DNA of 64,000 bases from Flavobacterium sandaracinum (GTDB lineage: Bacteria > Bacteroidota > Bacteroidia > Flavobacteriales > Flavobacteriaceae): contig NZ_SMFN01000002.1 of the NCBI RefSeq assembly GCF_004349135.1, positions 1-64,000 on the forward strand, written 5' to 3'. The notes beneath the pieces were generated by a model that was given only the letters and a program-made list of their open reading frames with translations, was not told where the DNA came from and ran no database searches. The position numbers were made by a program, and so were the translations under genes. Below, one piece after another: positions 53,089 to 64,000 of this stretch. Numbering within the stretch: the first letter of the stretch is position 1; each line of letters opens with the position of its first letter.

Positions 53089-55539
53089 ATGCATTTCGTA
53101 GAAGTAATTTTACCACTTTCCCTAGCCAAAACCTTTACCTACAGTATTTCTGAGGCAGAGTCTAATTACATAAAAAAAGGAATGCGGGTGGCAGTGCCTT
53201 TTGGAAAAAGTAAAATTTATACGGCTTTAGTCATAGAAATTCATCAAAACAAGCCCGCATTATATGAAGCTAAGGAGATTCACCAAATTCTCGATGAACA
53301 GCCTATTGTAACTGAAATCCAAATTGCACATTGGCAATGGATAGCTTCCTATTACATGTGTGCGATAGGGGATGTGTATCGAGGCGCTATGCCTAGTGCA
53401 CTTTTGCTGGAAAGCGAAACCCTGATTTCTCAAAAAACCAATGCGATTATCGATACTATCCTTCTCACAGATGATGAGTTTCTGGTTTATGAAGCTTTGC
53501 AACAACAAAATAGTTTAAAAGTTCAGGATATTATTGCAATCTTAAACAAGAAAAATATTTTTCCTGTTATCCAAAAGTTAATTGATAAAAACATCTTAGT
53601 GCTTCAAGAAGAAATTCAAGAAAGTTATAAACCGAAGTTAGTGCGCTATGTGCGTTTGCATCCTAAATACGACAGCAATCAAGGATTAACCGAATTATTG
53701 GAAATTTTGAAAAGTGCTCACAAACAAAAGGAAATCGTAATGCGTTATTTCCAGTTGAGCGCTATGGAAAAGAAACCAATTACTGTAAAAAAACTCGTTG
53801 AAGAAGCTAATTCTTCGTCGGCAATTGTAAAAGCCTTAATCGAAAAAGAAATTTTACAAGATTATTTTTTGCAGGAAGACAGGGTGCTATTTAATGGAAA
53901 AATAAAAGAAGAAGAGTTAGAATTGAGTGCTGCACAGCAGGAAGCTTTCGAGGCAATTAAAGTTAGTTTTGTTCAAAAAGAGGTCTGTTTGCTTCATGGT
54001 GTAACGTCTAGCGGAAAAACAGAAATTTACATCAAACTGATTGAAGAATATCTGGAAGCTGGAAAACAAATTTTGTATTTACTTCCTGAAATTGCTTTAA
54101 CCACACAGTTAGTAGGCCGATTAAGAGCTTATTTTGGTAATAAAGTGGCAGTCTTTCATTCGAAATATAATAATAATGAGCGCATCGAAGTTTGGAATCA
54201 AGTATTGCAAAACTCCCAGAAAGCACAAGTGATAATAGGCGCGAGGTCCGCTTTATTTTTGCCATTTCATGATTTGGGATTTATAATAGTTGATGAGGAG
54301 CACGAACAAACATTTAAACAAGTTGATCCCGCTCCACGTTATCATGCACGAGACGCAGCAATTGTTCTAGCTCATTCCCACAAGGCTAAAGTACTCTTAG
54401 GCTCTGCAACTCCTAGTATTGAAACCTATTATAACGCTACATCCGACAAATTTGGTTTGGTCGAGATTTCAAAACGTTATGGAAATGTAATGATGCCAAA
54501 TATCGAATTGGTGGATTTGAAAGATAAATACTTTCGCAAGAAAATGACAGGACATTTCAGCGATGTTTTGATTGCAGAAATAACTAGTGCATTGTCTTTA
54601 GGGGAACAAGTAATTTTATTTCAAAACAGACGAGGATATTCTCCTGTAGTAGAGTGTATTACTTGTGGTCACGTACCCCAATGCCAACAATGTGATGTGA
54701 GCTTGACCTATCACAAACATAAAAACCAATTGCGATGTCATTATTGTGGTTATACCATGGCAAAACCAACTCATTGTCATGCCTGCTCTAGTATTGATTT
54801 GACTACAAAAGGCTTTGGAACCGAACAAATTGAACAAGAACTACTTTCGATTTTTCCAAATTCAAAAATAGGACGAATGGACCAAGATACGACCCGAGGT
54901 AAATTTGGTTTCGAAAAAATTATTGATGGTTTTAAAAACCGAGAAATGGATATCCTAGTTGGAACTCAAATGCTTGCTAAAGGATTGGATTTCGATAACG
55001 TGAGTTTAGTGGGGATTATGAATGCTGATAATATGTTGTATCATCCTGATTTTAGGGCTTTCGAAAGAAGTTTTCAAATGATGACTCAGGTGGCCGGAAG
55101 AGCGGGACGTTCTGAAAAGCAAGGAAAAGTAATCATACAAACCTATAATCCCAATCACAATACGATTCAACAAGTCACTACTAATAATTATCTAGGAATG
55201 TATAAGGAACAGTTGTATGACCGACAAATTTACAAATACCCTCCTTATTTCAGAATTATAAAACTTACGTTGAAACAGCGTGATTTTGATAAATTGAAGG
55301 AAGGATCGATGTGGTTGTACCAAGTGATGAGTCAAAACCTGAATATGCCGGTTTTAGGGCCAGAGGAGCCTGCTATTAGCCGAATTAGAAATGAATACAT
55401 TCGTGCAATTATTATTAAAATACCGCACAATGTGTCTATTGGAAACACAAAGAAAACCATTCAAAAAATACTGAATAGTTTTGAAGCTGTTGCTCAATTT
55501 CGAGCTATAAAAGTTTCGTTAAATGTAGATTTCTATTGA
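53089..55539 (+). CDS. priA: Primosomal replication protein PriA
   Basis: Helicase of 816 residues that restarts stalled replication forks by loading the replisome. After the 3'-DNA-binding and wing domains (to about 290) the helicase core has VTSSGKTEIY (Walker A), LLPEIALTTQLVGRL, VIIGARSALFLPF, IIVDEEHEQTFKQ (Walker B), and the C-terminal lobe with LVGTQMLAKGLDFDNV and VAGRAGRSEKQG. A zinc-binding insert with CITCGHVPQCQQCD and CHYCGYTMAKPTHCHACSS lies between the helicase lobes. Length is normal for Bacteroidota PriA. Confidence 0.98.
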   Translation: MHFVEVILPLSLAKTFTYSISEAESNYIKKGMRVAVPFGKSKIYTALVIEIHQNKPALYEAKEIHQILDEQPIVTEIQIAHWQWIASYYMCAIGDVYRGAMPSALLLESETLISQKTNAIIDTILLTDDEFLVYEALQQQNSLKVQDIIAILNKKNIFPVIQKLIDKNILVLQEEIQESYKPKLVRYVRLHPKYDSNQGLTELLEILKSAHKQKEIVMRYFQLSAMEKKPITVKKLVEEANSSSAIVKALIEKEILQDYFLQEDRVLFNGKIKEEELELSAAQQEAFEAIKVSFVQKEVCLLHGVTSSGKTEIYIKLIEEYLEAGKQILYLLPEIALTTQLVGRLRAYFGNKVAVFHSKYNNNERIEVWNQVLQNSQKAQVIIGARSALFLPFHDLGFIIVDEEHEQTFKQVDPAPRYHARDAAIVLAHSHKAKVLLGSATPSIETYYNATSDKFGLVEISKRYGNVMMPNIELVDLKDKYFRKKMTGHFSDVLIAEITSALSLGEQVILFQNRRGYSPVVECITCGHVPQCQQCDVSLTYHKHKNQLRCHYCGYTMAKPTHCHACSSIDLTTKGFGTEQIEQELLSIFPNSKIGRMDQDTTRGKFGFEKIIDGFKNREMDILVGTQMLAKGLDFDNVSLVGIMNADNMLYHPDFRAFERSFQMMTQVAGRAGRSEKQGKVIIQTYNPNHNTIQQVTTNNYLGMYKEQLYDRQIYKYPPYFRIIKLTLKQRDFDKLKEGSMWLYQVMSQNLNMPVLGPEEPAISRIRNEYIRAIIIKIPHNVSIGNTKKTIQKILNSFEAVAQFRAIKVSLNVDFY

Positions 55540-55548
55540 TGCGTGAGT

Positions 55549-56244
55549 TTAGGAGAAGGAAAGTGCTCGCACTAAATCTTCTTTTTTGTGTCGGCTCAAA
55601 GGAATTTTTGTCATTCCAATTTCAGCATATTTACTATTGAATCGCTCTACTTTGTCAATGTTGATAATATATGATTTATGTACTCTAACAAATTTTTCTT
55701 TAGATAAATCATTCTCAAAAGATTTCATTGTAGAAAGTACTAAATTACTATCTTCCTCCGTCACCACTCTTACATAATCACCAAAGGCCTCAATCCATTT
55801 TATTTTCGAAGTGAAAATTTTGAGTTTTTTCAAATTGCTTTTAATGAAAATATGTTCGCCTTCTTCTTCTTTATTGTCCTTTTTTAATAAATGGAAATCA
55901 ATAGCTCTTTTTACAGACGCATTAAATCGATCAATCGCAATTGGTTTTTGCAGATAATCCGTTGCATCGTAATCAAAAGCTTTCATTGCATATTCAGCCT
56001 TAGAAGTAATGAAAATAATTTGGGGTTTAATTTTTAAGCCATCAAGGAAATCAAAACCACTAATCACTGGCATCTCTATATCAAGAAAAATGAGATCCAC
56101 ATTGTGAATAGACATACAACTTTTTGCTTCGATTGCATTAGAAAAATCGCCTATTAGATGTAAATTTTGATGATTATTAACTAATTTAGCGATAATCATT
56201 CTCTGGATAGAACTATCATCCACCACGACACAGTTTAGTTTCAT
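55549..56244 (-). CDS. LytTR-family response regulator
   Basis: Two-domain regulator of 231 residues: receiver (1-120) with acidic pair D9-D10, phospho-acceptor D55 in LIFLDIEMP, and Lys in DYLQKPIAIDRF; then a LytTR DNA-binding domain (about 130-230: ISSNLKKLKIF-type start, IKWIEAFGDYVRVVTE, FVRVHKSYIINIDKVE, IPLSRHKKEDL). No histidine kinase gene is adjacent. It is convergent with priA and divergent from rpsF. Confidence 0.93.
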   Translation of the reverse strand: MKLNCVVVDDSSIQRMIIAKLVNNHQNLHLIGDFSNAIEAKSCMSIHNVDLIFLDIEMPVISGFDFLDGLKIKPQIIFITSKAEYAMKAFDYDATDYLQKPIAIDRFNASVKRAIDFHLLKKDNKEEEGEHIFIKSNLKKLKIFTSKIKWIEAFGDYVRVVTEEDSNLVLSTMKSFENDLSKEKFVRVHKSYIINIDKVERFNSKYAEIGMTKIPLSRHKKEDLVRALSFS

Positions 56245-56350
56245 AGTAATGTATTTAAAGATTTGGCTACGTAAACATACTACTTTTTTATTAAAAAAAA
56301 ATAATTGAACGGTTTTTTTTTGTCATACGTCGAATAAAATGGAATAACAC

Positions 56351-56380
56351 TTGTTTGCTAAGATTTATTGCTTACTTTTG
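56351..56380 (+). promoter_or_regulatory. Promoter of the rpsF-rpsR-rplI operon
   Basis: TTG (56351-56353), a 19-bp spacer, then TACTTTTG (56373-56380), matching the Bacteroidota -33/-7 promoter. The start codon at 56410 follows a leader of about 25 nt. Confidence 0.65.
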
Positions 56381-56409
56381 CACCCAAAATAACAAATAAA
56401 TATATATTT

Positions 56410-56751
56410 ATGAATCATTATGAAACTGTTTTCATTTTAAATCCCGTTTTATCTGAAGTTCAGGTAAAGGAAACAGTAAGCAAATTTGAAGATTTTCTTA
56501 CTAGTAGAGGAGCAGAAATGGTGTCGAAAGAAGACTGGGGCCTTAAAAAAATGGCTTACGAAATTCAAAACAAAAAATCTGGTTTTTACCATTTATTCGA
56601 ATTCAAAGTAGCTGGAGAAGTTCTTATTGCTTTTGAAACTGAATTTAGACGTGACGAAAGAGTAATGCGTTTCTTGACTGTAAGTCTTGACAAACACGCT
56701 ATTTCTTGGGCTGAAAGAAGAAGAACTAAATTAAAAGCAACAAAAGCGTAA
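56410..56751 (+). CDS. rpsF: 30S ribosomal protein S6
   Basis: Ribosomal protein of 113 residues from the 30S platform, partner of S18. [16 protein letters not shown] at the start and [20 protein letters not shown] in the middle are typical. ATG at 56410 is used because the open frame before it contains the promoter region. rpsR follows with a 2-bp gap. Confidence 0.98.
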   Translation: MNHYETVFILNPVLSEVQVKETVSKFEDFLTSRGAEMVSKEDWGLKKMAYEIQNKKSGFYHLFEFKVAGEVLIAFETEFRRDERVMRFLTVSLDKHAISWAERRRTKLKATKA

Positions 56752-56753
56752 TC

Positions 56754-57050
56754 ATGGCTACACTACAACAATCGGCTTCAGGAAAAAAAGACGGAGATAT
56801 CAGATATCTAACGCCTTTGAACATAGAAACAAACAAACAAAAAAAGTATTGTCGTTTCAAAAAATCAGGTATCAAATATATTGATTATAAAGATGCTGAT
56901 TTCTTATTAAAATTCGTAAACGAACAAGGTAAAATTCTTCCTCGTCGTTTAACAGGAACTTCGTTAAAGTACCAAAGAAAAGTATCAGTTGCTGTGAAAA
57001 GAGCGCGTCACTTAGCTTTGATGCCTTATGTAGCGGATTTACTAAAATAA
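56754..57050 (+). CDS. rpsR: 30S ribosomal protein S18
   Basis: Ribosomal protein of 98 residues binding 16S rRNA beside S6. Core features: [38 protein letters not shown] and [12 protein letters not shown]. The N-terminal 20-residue extension rich in Gln/Ser/Lys is usual in Bacteroidota. Second gene of the S6-S18-L9 operon. Confidence 0.98.
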   Translation: MATLQQSASGKKDGDIRYLTPLNIETNKQKKYCRFKKSGIKYIDYKDADFLLKFVNEQGKILPRRLTGTSLKYQRKVSVAVKRARHLALMPYVADLLK

Positions 57051-57115
57051 TAATTTAACTCAGTTGTTGGTTTTCTGAAACATGAAACCTAACTTCTATA
57101 ACAAAGGACAACAAC

Positions 57116-57559
57116 ATGGAACTTATTTTAAGACAAGACGTTCAAAATTTAGGATTTAAAGACGATATCGTTACAGTAAAAAACGGTTTTGGTCGTAATT
57201 TTTTGATCCCAACAGGTCAAGCACATTTAGCTACTTCTTCTGCAAAGAAAGTATTAGCTGAAAACCTAAAACAAAGAGCGCACAAAGAAGCTAAAGTAGT
57301 AGCAGATGCTAAAGCATTGGCAGAAGCTTTGAAAGCTATTGAAATTAAAATCTTTGCAAAAGCAGGTGGTGAAAAATTATTCGGTTCAATCACGAATATT
57401 GATATCGCTGAATCTTTAGCTAAAGGTGGTCAACAAATCGAAAGAAAATTCATCACAAGCGGAATCGTTAAACGTACTGGTAAATATACTGCTAGTGTTC
57501 GTCTGCACAGAGATGTTATCGTTGAATTGGATTATGAAATTGTTGCAGAAAAAGCATAA
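57116..57559 (+). CDS. rplI: 50S ribosomal protein L9
   Basis: Ribosomal protein of 147 residues with N-terminal rRNA-binding domain (ELILRQDVQNLGFKDDIVTV, GFGRNFLIPTGQA), a long connecting helix (KVLAENLKQRAHKEAKVVAD) and a C-terminal domain (FAKAGGEKLFGSITNIDIAE). It is the last gene of the operon and has a terminator 23 bp after the stop. Confidence 0.98.
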   Translation: MELILRQDVQNLGFKDDIVTVKNGFGRNFLIPTGQAHLATSSAKKVLAENLKQRAHKEAKVVADAKALAEALKAIEIKIFAKAGGEKLFGSITNIDIAESLAKGGQQIERKFITSGIVKRTGKYTASVRLHRDVIVELDYEIVAEKA

Positions 57560-57581
57560 ATTTTTTAAATTTATATATTTA

Positions 57582-57610
57582 AATCCCGATGGAAGTCGGG
57601 ATTTTTTTTG
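57582..57610 (+). terminator. Terminator of the ribosomal protein operon
   Basis: AATCCCGA and TCGGGATT form a perfect stem followed by eight T. Confidence 0.92.
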
Positions 57611-57696
57611 TTTAATCTGAACTCGTTTCAGATTCTTTAAAGTTATAAATAAAGAGCATCTTAAATTTTTAAGGTGCAGAAATAAATTCATCACAA

Positions 57697-58170
57697 ATGA
57701 AATACTCTCGATTAACAAAAGAACAATTTGAGGAATTGAATCAGGAATTCAGTACTTTTTTAGCAACTCAAACTATTGACAAAGCAGAGTGGGATAAAAT
57801 TAAAGCAGAAAGACCAGAAGTTGCTGAACAAGAACTAGATGTTTTCTCTGATTTGGTTTGGGAAGGCGTTCTTACTAAGGCAGTTTTTTTAGAACATTTT
57901 TCTAAAAATCATATTTTCCTTTTTCAGTGCTTTGATACCTATGTTCATTCCATTGTTTTAAAATCAGTAGTTCCAGAAACTGATTTTTTGACACGCGAGG
58001 GTTTGCAATGGCTTAGCGATAATATGTTTACCGATACTATAGAAATGAAAATTGGTAAAAAAGAATTCACCGAAGACCGCAATACCTCTATTTTTGCTTT
58101 AATACAACAAGGTGCTTTTTTGAGCGATGGTCTCTTATACAAACAAATTAATTCGATTATTGAGTCGTAA
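57697..58170 (+). CDS. Conserved hypothetical protein (DUF6495-like)
   Basis: Cytoplasmic protein of 157 residues, acidic, predicted mostly helical, without signal or membrane segment. It begins MKYSRLTKEQFEELNQEFST and contains DKAEWDKIKAERPEVAEQEL. It resembles a family conserved in Flavobacteriia at this place between rplI and ligA, which I believe is DUF6495; that name is from memory and less sure. Function unknown. Its own terminator follows. Confidence 0.75.
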   Translation: MKYSRLTKEQFEELNQEFSTFLATQTIDKAEWDKIKAERPEVAEQELDVFSDLVWEGVLTKAVFLEHFSKNHIFLFQCFDTYVHSIVLKSVVPETDFLTREGLQWLSDNMFTDTIEMKIGKKEFTEDRNTSIFALIQQGAFLSDGLLYKQINSIIES

Positions 58171-58190
58171 TTTTGTTGTTTTCTCTTTTA

Positions 58191-60964
<2,774 letters not shown>

Positions 60965-60996
60965 TGGCGTACTTTATTACTCTTGGAATAAACCCA

Positions 60997-61031
60997 AAAA
61001 AAATCGATTATAGTTAAACTATAATCGATTT
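60997..61031 (-). terminator. Terminator overlapping the metallophosphatase stop codon
   Basis: AAAATCGATTATAGT pairs perfectly with ACTATAATCGATTTT; read on the minus strand the TAA stop lies in the loop and a T-run follows (plus-strand A-run 60996-61003). The last five sense codons form the upstream arm. Confidence 0.85.
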
Positions 61032-61925
61032 TCCATCAAAAGCTTTAGCTTTATTGTTGTCTAAATAAAAGTCTATTCGTCCTAAATTAATGCCGTAGCA
61101 ACCCACCTGATTTACTAAGACGTCTTTTCCTGCAACGTTTTTTACTACCGTGGGTTTATCTAGAAAAGTATGAGTATGTCCGCCAATAATTAAGTCAATA
61201 TCCTGAGTCAATTCAGCTAATTTTAAATCACAAATTTTAGTAGGCTCGTCTCTGTATTTGTATCCTAAATGTGATAAACAAATTACAATATCGCATTGCT
61301 GTTCTTTCTTTAAAATCCGAACCATATCTTGTGCCGTTTCAAGAGGATCATTATAAACTGTTTCCTTATACATTCCTTTATCAACAAGTCCAGCAAGTTC
61401 AATTCCAAGTCCAAAAACTCCCACTTTTATTCCGTTTTTGTTGAATATTTTATACGGCTTTACAAAGCCATCCATGACAGTATTTTTAAAATCGTAATTG
61501 GCAGAAATGAACTCAAATTTAGCGTGTGGCATTTGCGCGTGCAAACCTTCCACACCGTTATCAAAATCGTGATTTCCTATTGTAGACGCATCATACTGCA
61601 TCATACTCATCAATTTGAACTCTAATTCTCCTCCGTAATAATTAAAATAAGGCGTTCCTTGGAAAATATCGCCAGCATCTAATAGTAAAACGTTTGGATT
61701 TTCTTTTCGTATGGTTTCAATTAAAGCGGCTCTTCGTGCTACGCCACCCATATTAGCGTTTCTGGGATGATCTGCTGGAAATGGATCAATATAACTGTGC
61801 ACGTCATTTGTATGTAAAACAGTCAGTTGTCTAGTTTTAGAAGATTCAAAACTACTCAATGATACTCCTAAACTCAGTAAAGCCGAACCAGCGGCTGTTT
61901 TTTCTATAAATTCTCTTCTTTTCAT
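61014..61925 (-). CDS. 5'-nucleotidase/UshA-type metallophosphatase domain protein
   Basis: Exported phosphoesterase of 303 residues corresponding to the N-terminal half of UshA. Start MKRREFIEKTAAGSALLSLG looks like a twin-arginine signal (KRREF). Metal-binding motifs are visible: LHTNDVHS, LDAGDIFQGTP, GNHDFDNG and GGHTHTF. It would hydrolyse nucleotides or related phosphate esters in the periplasm. The C-terminal 5'-nucleotidase domain is not in this gene but in the upstream gene at 62066-62845, with an R2 element between them. Confidence 0.92.
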   Translation of the reverse strand: MKRREFIEKTAAGSALLSLGVSLSSFESSKTRQLTVLHTNDVHSYIDPFPADHPRNANMGGVARRAALIETIRKENPNVLLLDAGDIFQGTPYFNYYGGELEFKLMSMMQYDASTIGNHDFDNGVEGLHAQMPHAKFEFISANYDFKNTVMDGFVKPYKIFNKNGIKVGVFGLGIELAGLVDKGMYKETVYNDPLETAQDMVRILKKEQQCDIVICLSHLGYKYRDEPTKICDLKLAELTQDIDLIIGGHTHTFLDKPTVVKNVAGKDVLVNQVGCYGINLGRIDFYLDNNKAKAFDGKSIIV

Positions 61926-61936
61926 TTCTAATTTTT

Positions 61937-62021
61937 TGAAGCTATTTCCCGCTTTTCGTTGCAATCTTTTTATCCGCCAAAAGTCGGATAAAAAGGATTT
62001 TCACTTCAATCGGGGCTAGGG
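61937..62021 (+). repeat. R2 dispersed element, copy D
   Basis: Left arm GAAGCTATTTCCCGCTTTTC then GTTGCAATC; right arm GGATTTTCACTTCAATCGGG then GCTAGGG. The centre is CTTTTTATCCG/CGGATAAAAAG with a short loop, different from the other copies. It lies 11 bp upstream of the metallophosphatase start, between the two halves of the nucleotidase. Confidence 0.85.
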
Positions 62022-62065
62022 TTTTACGTCTTTCTGCACTATTTGGTTTGTCTCAATTCAATTAT

Positions 62066-62845
62066 TTATTCTACCGTAATTCTGACATCATTTATCACGG
62101 GAATCGTATCTACTTCTTTGAAATAATCAATAAGAATATTACGTAGTTTATACTCTAAATCGTATTTCTGAACTCCTTTTTTGAAGAAATTCATATTATC
62201 TCCGCCATTAGATAAATAATCATTGGTTCCTACATAATAAATGATCTCTTTTTGAACAGGTTTCCCTTGAACCGAAATATTTTTGGCAACATTATTTTTA
62301 TCAATTGTAAATGTTACTCCGGCTAAAGGATGTGGTTTTTTTTCAGCAATAAAAAAGTCGACCATTTCAAGAATTTGCTCTCCTTTTAATGCAATAACAA
62401 CCAAACTGTTTTCAAAAGGCATGATCTCAAAAGCGGTTCTTGCTGTTACATTTCCTTTTGGTAGAATAGAGCGAATCCCTCCGCTATTGAGCAAACAAAT
62501 ATCAATATTCTTTTTTTCTCTGGCTTGAAAAACAATATTCCCTCTCATCAAAGTCACATCGGCCATCAAATTACCAATTTTAGTTTGCCATTTTCCACTG
62601 CTCTTATCTAATGTTTCTGGGCAGTACGCTAATACACTATCTAAATCCTTGTTGATGTATTCCCGATACGGTTTTATGAAATTTTCAATTTCAAGAACTT
62701 GACTTTCTTTTTCTGTAATAGGAATTCGTTTTCCTTCAATTTTAGTAACGTAGTAATTTTGTTTACTGCAAGAGACAACTAAAAAAAATGTTAAGGATAT
62801 AACAAAAAGTTTAGAAACGTCATTATACTTTTTTAGATTTACCAT
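62066..62845 (-). CDS. 5'-nucleotidase C-terminal domain lipoprotein
   Basis: Lipoprotein of 259 residues (signal ISLTFFLVVSC, lipobox VSC) that corresponds to the C-terminal, substrate-binding domain of UshA-type nucleotidases. The motifs are LLNSGGIRSILPKGNVTART, FEIMPFENSLVVIALKG and IYYVGTNDYLSNGGDNMNFF, which hold the nucleoside-binding residues. It precedes the metallophosphatase gene on the same strand, so the two polypeptides probably work as one enzyme at the membrane. Confidence 0.92.
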   Translation of the reverse strand: MVNLKKYNDVSKLFVISLTFFLVVSCSKQNYYVTKIEGKRIPITEKESQVLEIENFIKPYREYINKDLDSVLAYCPETLDKSSGKWQTKIGNLMADVTLMRGNIVFQAREKKNIDICLLNSGGIRSILPKGNVTARTAFEIMPFENSLVVIALKGEQILEMVDFFIAEKKPHPLAGVTFTIDKNNVAKNISVQGKPVQKEIIYYVGTNDYLSNGGDNMNFFKKGVQKYDLEYKLRNILIDYFKEVDTIPVINDVRITVE

Positions 62846-62892
62846 TTTAAATGCGACTTAATTAATTAATTTTGTAACTAAGTAAAAGTAAT

Positions 62893-63411
62893 ATGTTTTT
62901 AAATTATATAAAGGATTTTTTTGCAAAAAAATCACTTAAAAATCACTTAAATAATTTAAAAAATATAAACGCTGTTGGTACAATACAAAACGTTGGCGTA
63001 TTGATTGATGCAACTGATTTTGAACATACGGATCTGTTAATCGAAGCCCTAACGGCAAATGGAATCGCAAGCGAAAATATAAAAGTGATGGTATTTCACA
63101 ATAAATTTAGGAAGAACGAAACGAACCTTTACAGTATAGTCAATGCTGGAGATCTTAAATGGAACGGCCAAATTTTAGATGTAGAGATTGTTGCTTTTTG
63201 TGCTGAAAAGTTTGATCTTCTAATTAGTTATTATGAAAAAGAGCGCGCTATTTTAATGCAAATTACGCACAATTCAAAAGCACAATTTAAAGTGGGGTTC
63301 TCGTCAGTAGACAAAAGATTAAATCATTTTATGATTAAAACGACAATAACTGCTTACACTATTTTTGTAAGTGAATTATTTAAATATTTAAAATTATTAA
63401 ACAAAATATAA
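62893..63411 (+). CDS. Conserved hypothetical protein upstream of dapA (DUF6913-like)
   Basis: Protein of 172 residues, no signal peptide, likely cytoplasmic, with a Rossmann-like alternation (VGTIQNVGVLIDATDFEHTD, VEIVAFCAEKFDLLISYYEK). Similar proteins precede dapA in many Flavobacteriia and I believe they are called DUF6913; the name is from memory. A -7-like box TAATTTTG lies at 62867-62874. It ends 8 bp before dapA, so the two are co-transcribed. Function unknown. Confidence 0.75.
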   Translation: MFLNYIKDFFAKKSLKNHLNNLKNINAVGTIQNVGVLIDATDFEHTDLLIEALTANGIASENIKVMVFHNKFRKNETNLYSIVNAGDLKWNGQILDVEIVAFCAEKFDLLISYYEKERAILMQITHNSKAQFKVGFSSVDKRLNHFMIKTTITAYTIFVSELFKYLKLLNKI

Positions 63412-63419
63412 TATAAGTT

Positions 63420-64000
63420 ATGCAATCATTAATAGGAACAGGTGTTGCTCTTGTAACTCCATTTAAACAAGATTTTTCAATTGATACTGAAGCATTAAAA
63501 AGAATTGTTAATTTTTCTATAGACGGAGGAATTGAGTATCTGGTAGTATTGGGAACAACAGCCGAAAATGCTACTTTGTCCCAAGAGGAAAAAGAAATAG
63601 TTATTCAAACTGTAATTGAAGCTAATAATGGGGTACTGCCTTTAGTGTTGGGAGTAGGAGGTAACAATACTGCGAAAGTTGTTGAAGAATTGAAAACAAG
63701 AGATTTATCAGCATTTGCAGCTATACTTTCTGTTTCGCCATATTATAATAAGCCTACACAAGAAGGGATTTACCAACATTTTAAAGCGGTTGCGGAAGCG
63801 GCTCCAATTCCTGTAATTTTATATAATGTTCCAGGAAGAACAGCGAGCAATATGTTGCCATCAACGGTTGTTCGTTTGGCTAATGAATTCAAAAATGTTG
63901 TTGCTATAAAGGAAGCGGCAGGTGATCTTGTTCAAGCGATGCAACTATTAAAAGACAAGCCAAAAGACTTTTTAGTGATTTCAGGTGATGATATGATTGC
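63420..64000 (+). CDS. dapA: 4-hydroxy-tetrahydrodipicolinate synthase, N-terminal part
   Basis: First 193 codons of the lysine/diaminopimelate pathway enzyme that condenses pyruvate with aspartate semialdehyde; the rest lies beyond the window. Seen are [12 protein letters not shown], the [10 protein letters not shown] loop with its Thr pair, Y135 in [12 protein letters not shown] and the Schiff-base Lys K164 in [12 protein letters not shown] at 63420 gives the usual start. Confidence 0.96.
   Translation, partial: MQSLIGTGVALVTPFKQDFSIDTEALKRIVNFSIDGGIEYLVVLGTTAENATLSQEEKEIVIQTVIEANNGVLPLVLGVGGNNTAKVVEELKTRDLSAFAAILSVSPYYNKPTQEGIYQHFKAVAEAAPIPVILYNVPGRTASNMLPSTVVRLANEFKNVVAIKEAAGDLVQAMQLLKDKPKDFLVISGDDMI

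Overview
The window reads as a chromosomal segment of a Flavobacterium-like member of the Bacteroidota. The DNA is AT-rich, genes mostly lack Shine-Dalgarno sites, and several promoters carry the Bacteroidota -7 box TAnnTTTG. Secreted proteins often have lipoprotein signals. SusC/SusD, ClpS, BT_3928-type and DUF1599 proteins, and a proteorhodopsin next to blh all fit. The group is clear; a species cannot be named from sequence alone.

Layout. Positions 1-4560 are accessory: hairpin-rich DNA with an attC-like fold, a small lipoprotein gene, an IS30 element, a 62-bp perfect palindrome, a tyrosine recombinase, and about 1.1 kb of 205-bp tandem repeats. dnaK (4562-6448) follows, with a possible sigma-54 promoter, and behind it eight exact 117-bp repeats each carrying a terminator hairpin. 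Next come the divergent pair blh and proteorhodopsin (light-driven proton pump and the enzyme that makes its retinal), a secreted zinc protease, corA, and the pta-ackA acetate pathway. Positions 17.4-34.1 kb form a glycan utilisation region: a membrane-spanning LuxR-type regulator, SusC, SusD, a LamG lipoprotein, a GH144-like glucanase, an esterase and a GH3 beta-glucosidase, then separately a SusB-type GH97 and an M28 peptidase. Enzyme content points to beta-1,2-glucan as the main substrate.

From 34 kb on the genes are mostly core: PAS histidine kinase, kdsA with an outer membrane protein, a YeeE/YedE pair, lysoplasmalogenase plus an alkylglycerol-monooxygenase-like enzyme (possible ether-lipid breakdown pair), clpS, prmA, a phosphate-selective-type porin, tpiA, a TlpA-like thioredoxin, a MauE/DoxX protein, folP, rlmH, nadC, priA, a LytTR regulator, rpsF-rpsR-rplI, ligA, a 5'-nucleotidase split over two genes, and the start of dapA.

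The least explained parts are non-coding. There are two dispersed repeat families: one (here R1) with about 19-bp inverted ends, expanded into the 205-bp array and present as three single copies; the other (here R2) with conserved outer arms around a different hairpin in each of four copies. To these add the 117-bp terminator array and an integron-like arrangement at the left edge.
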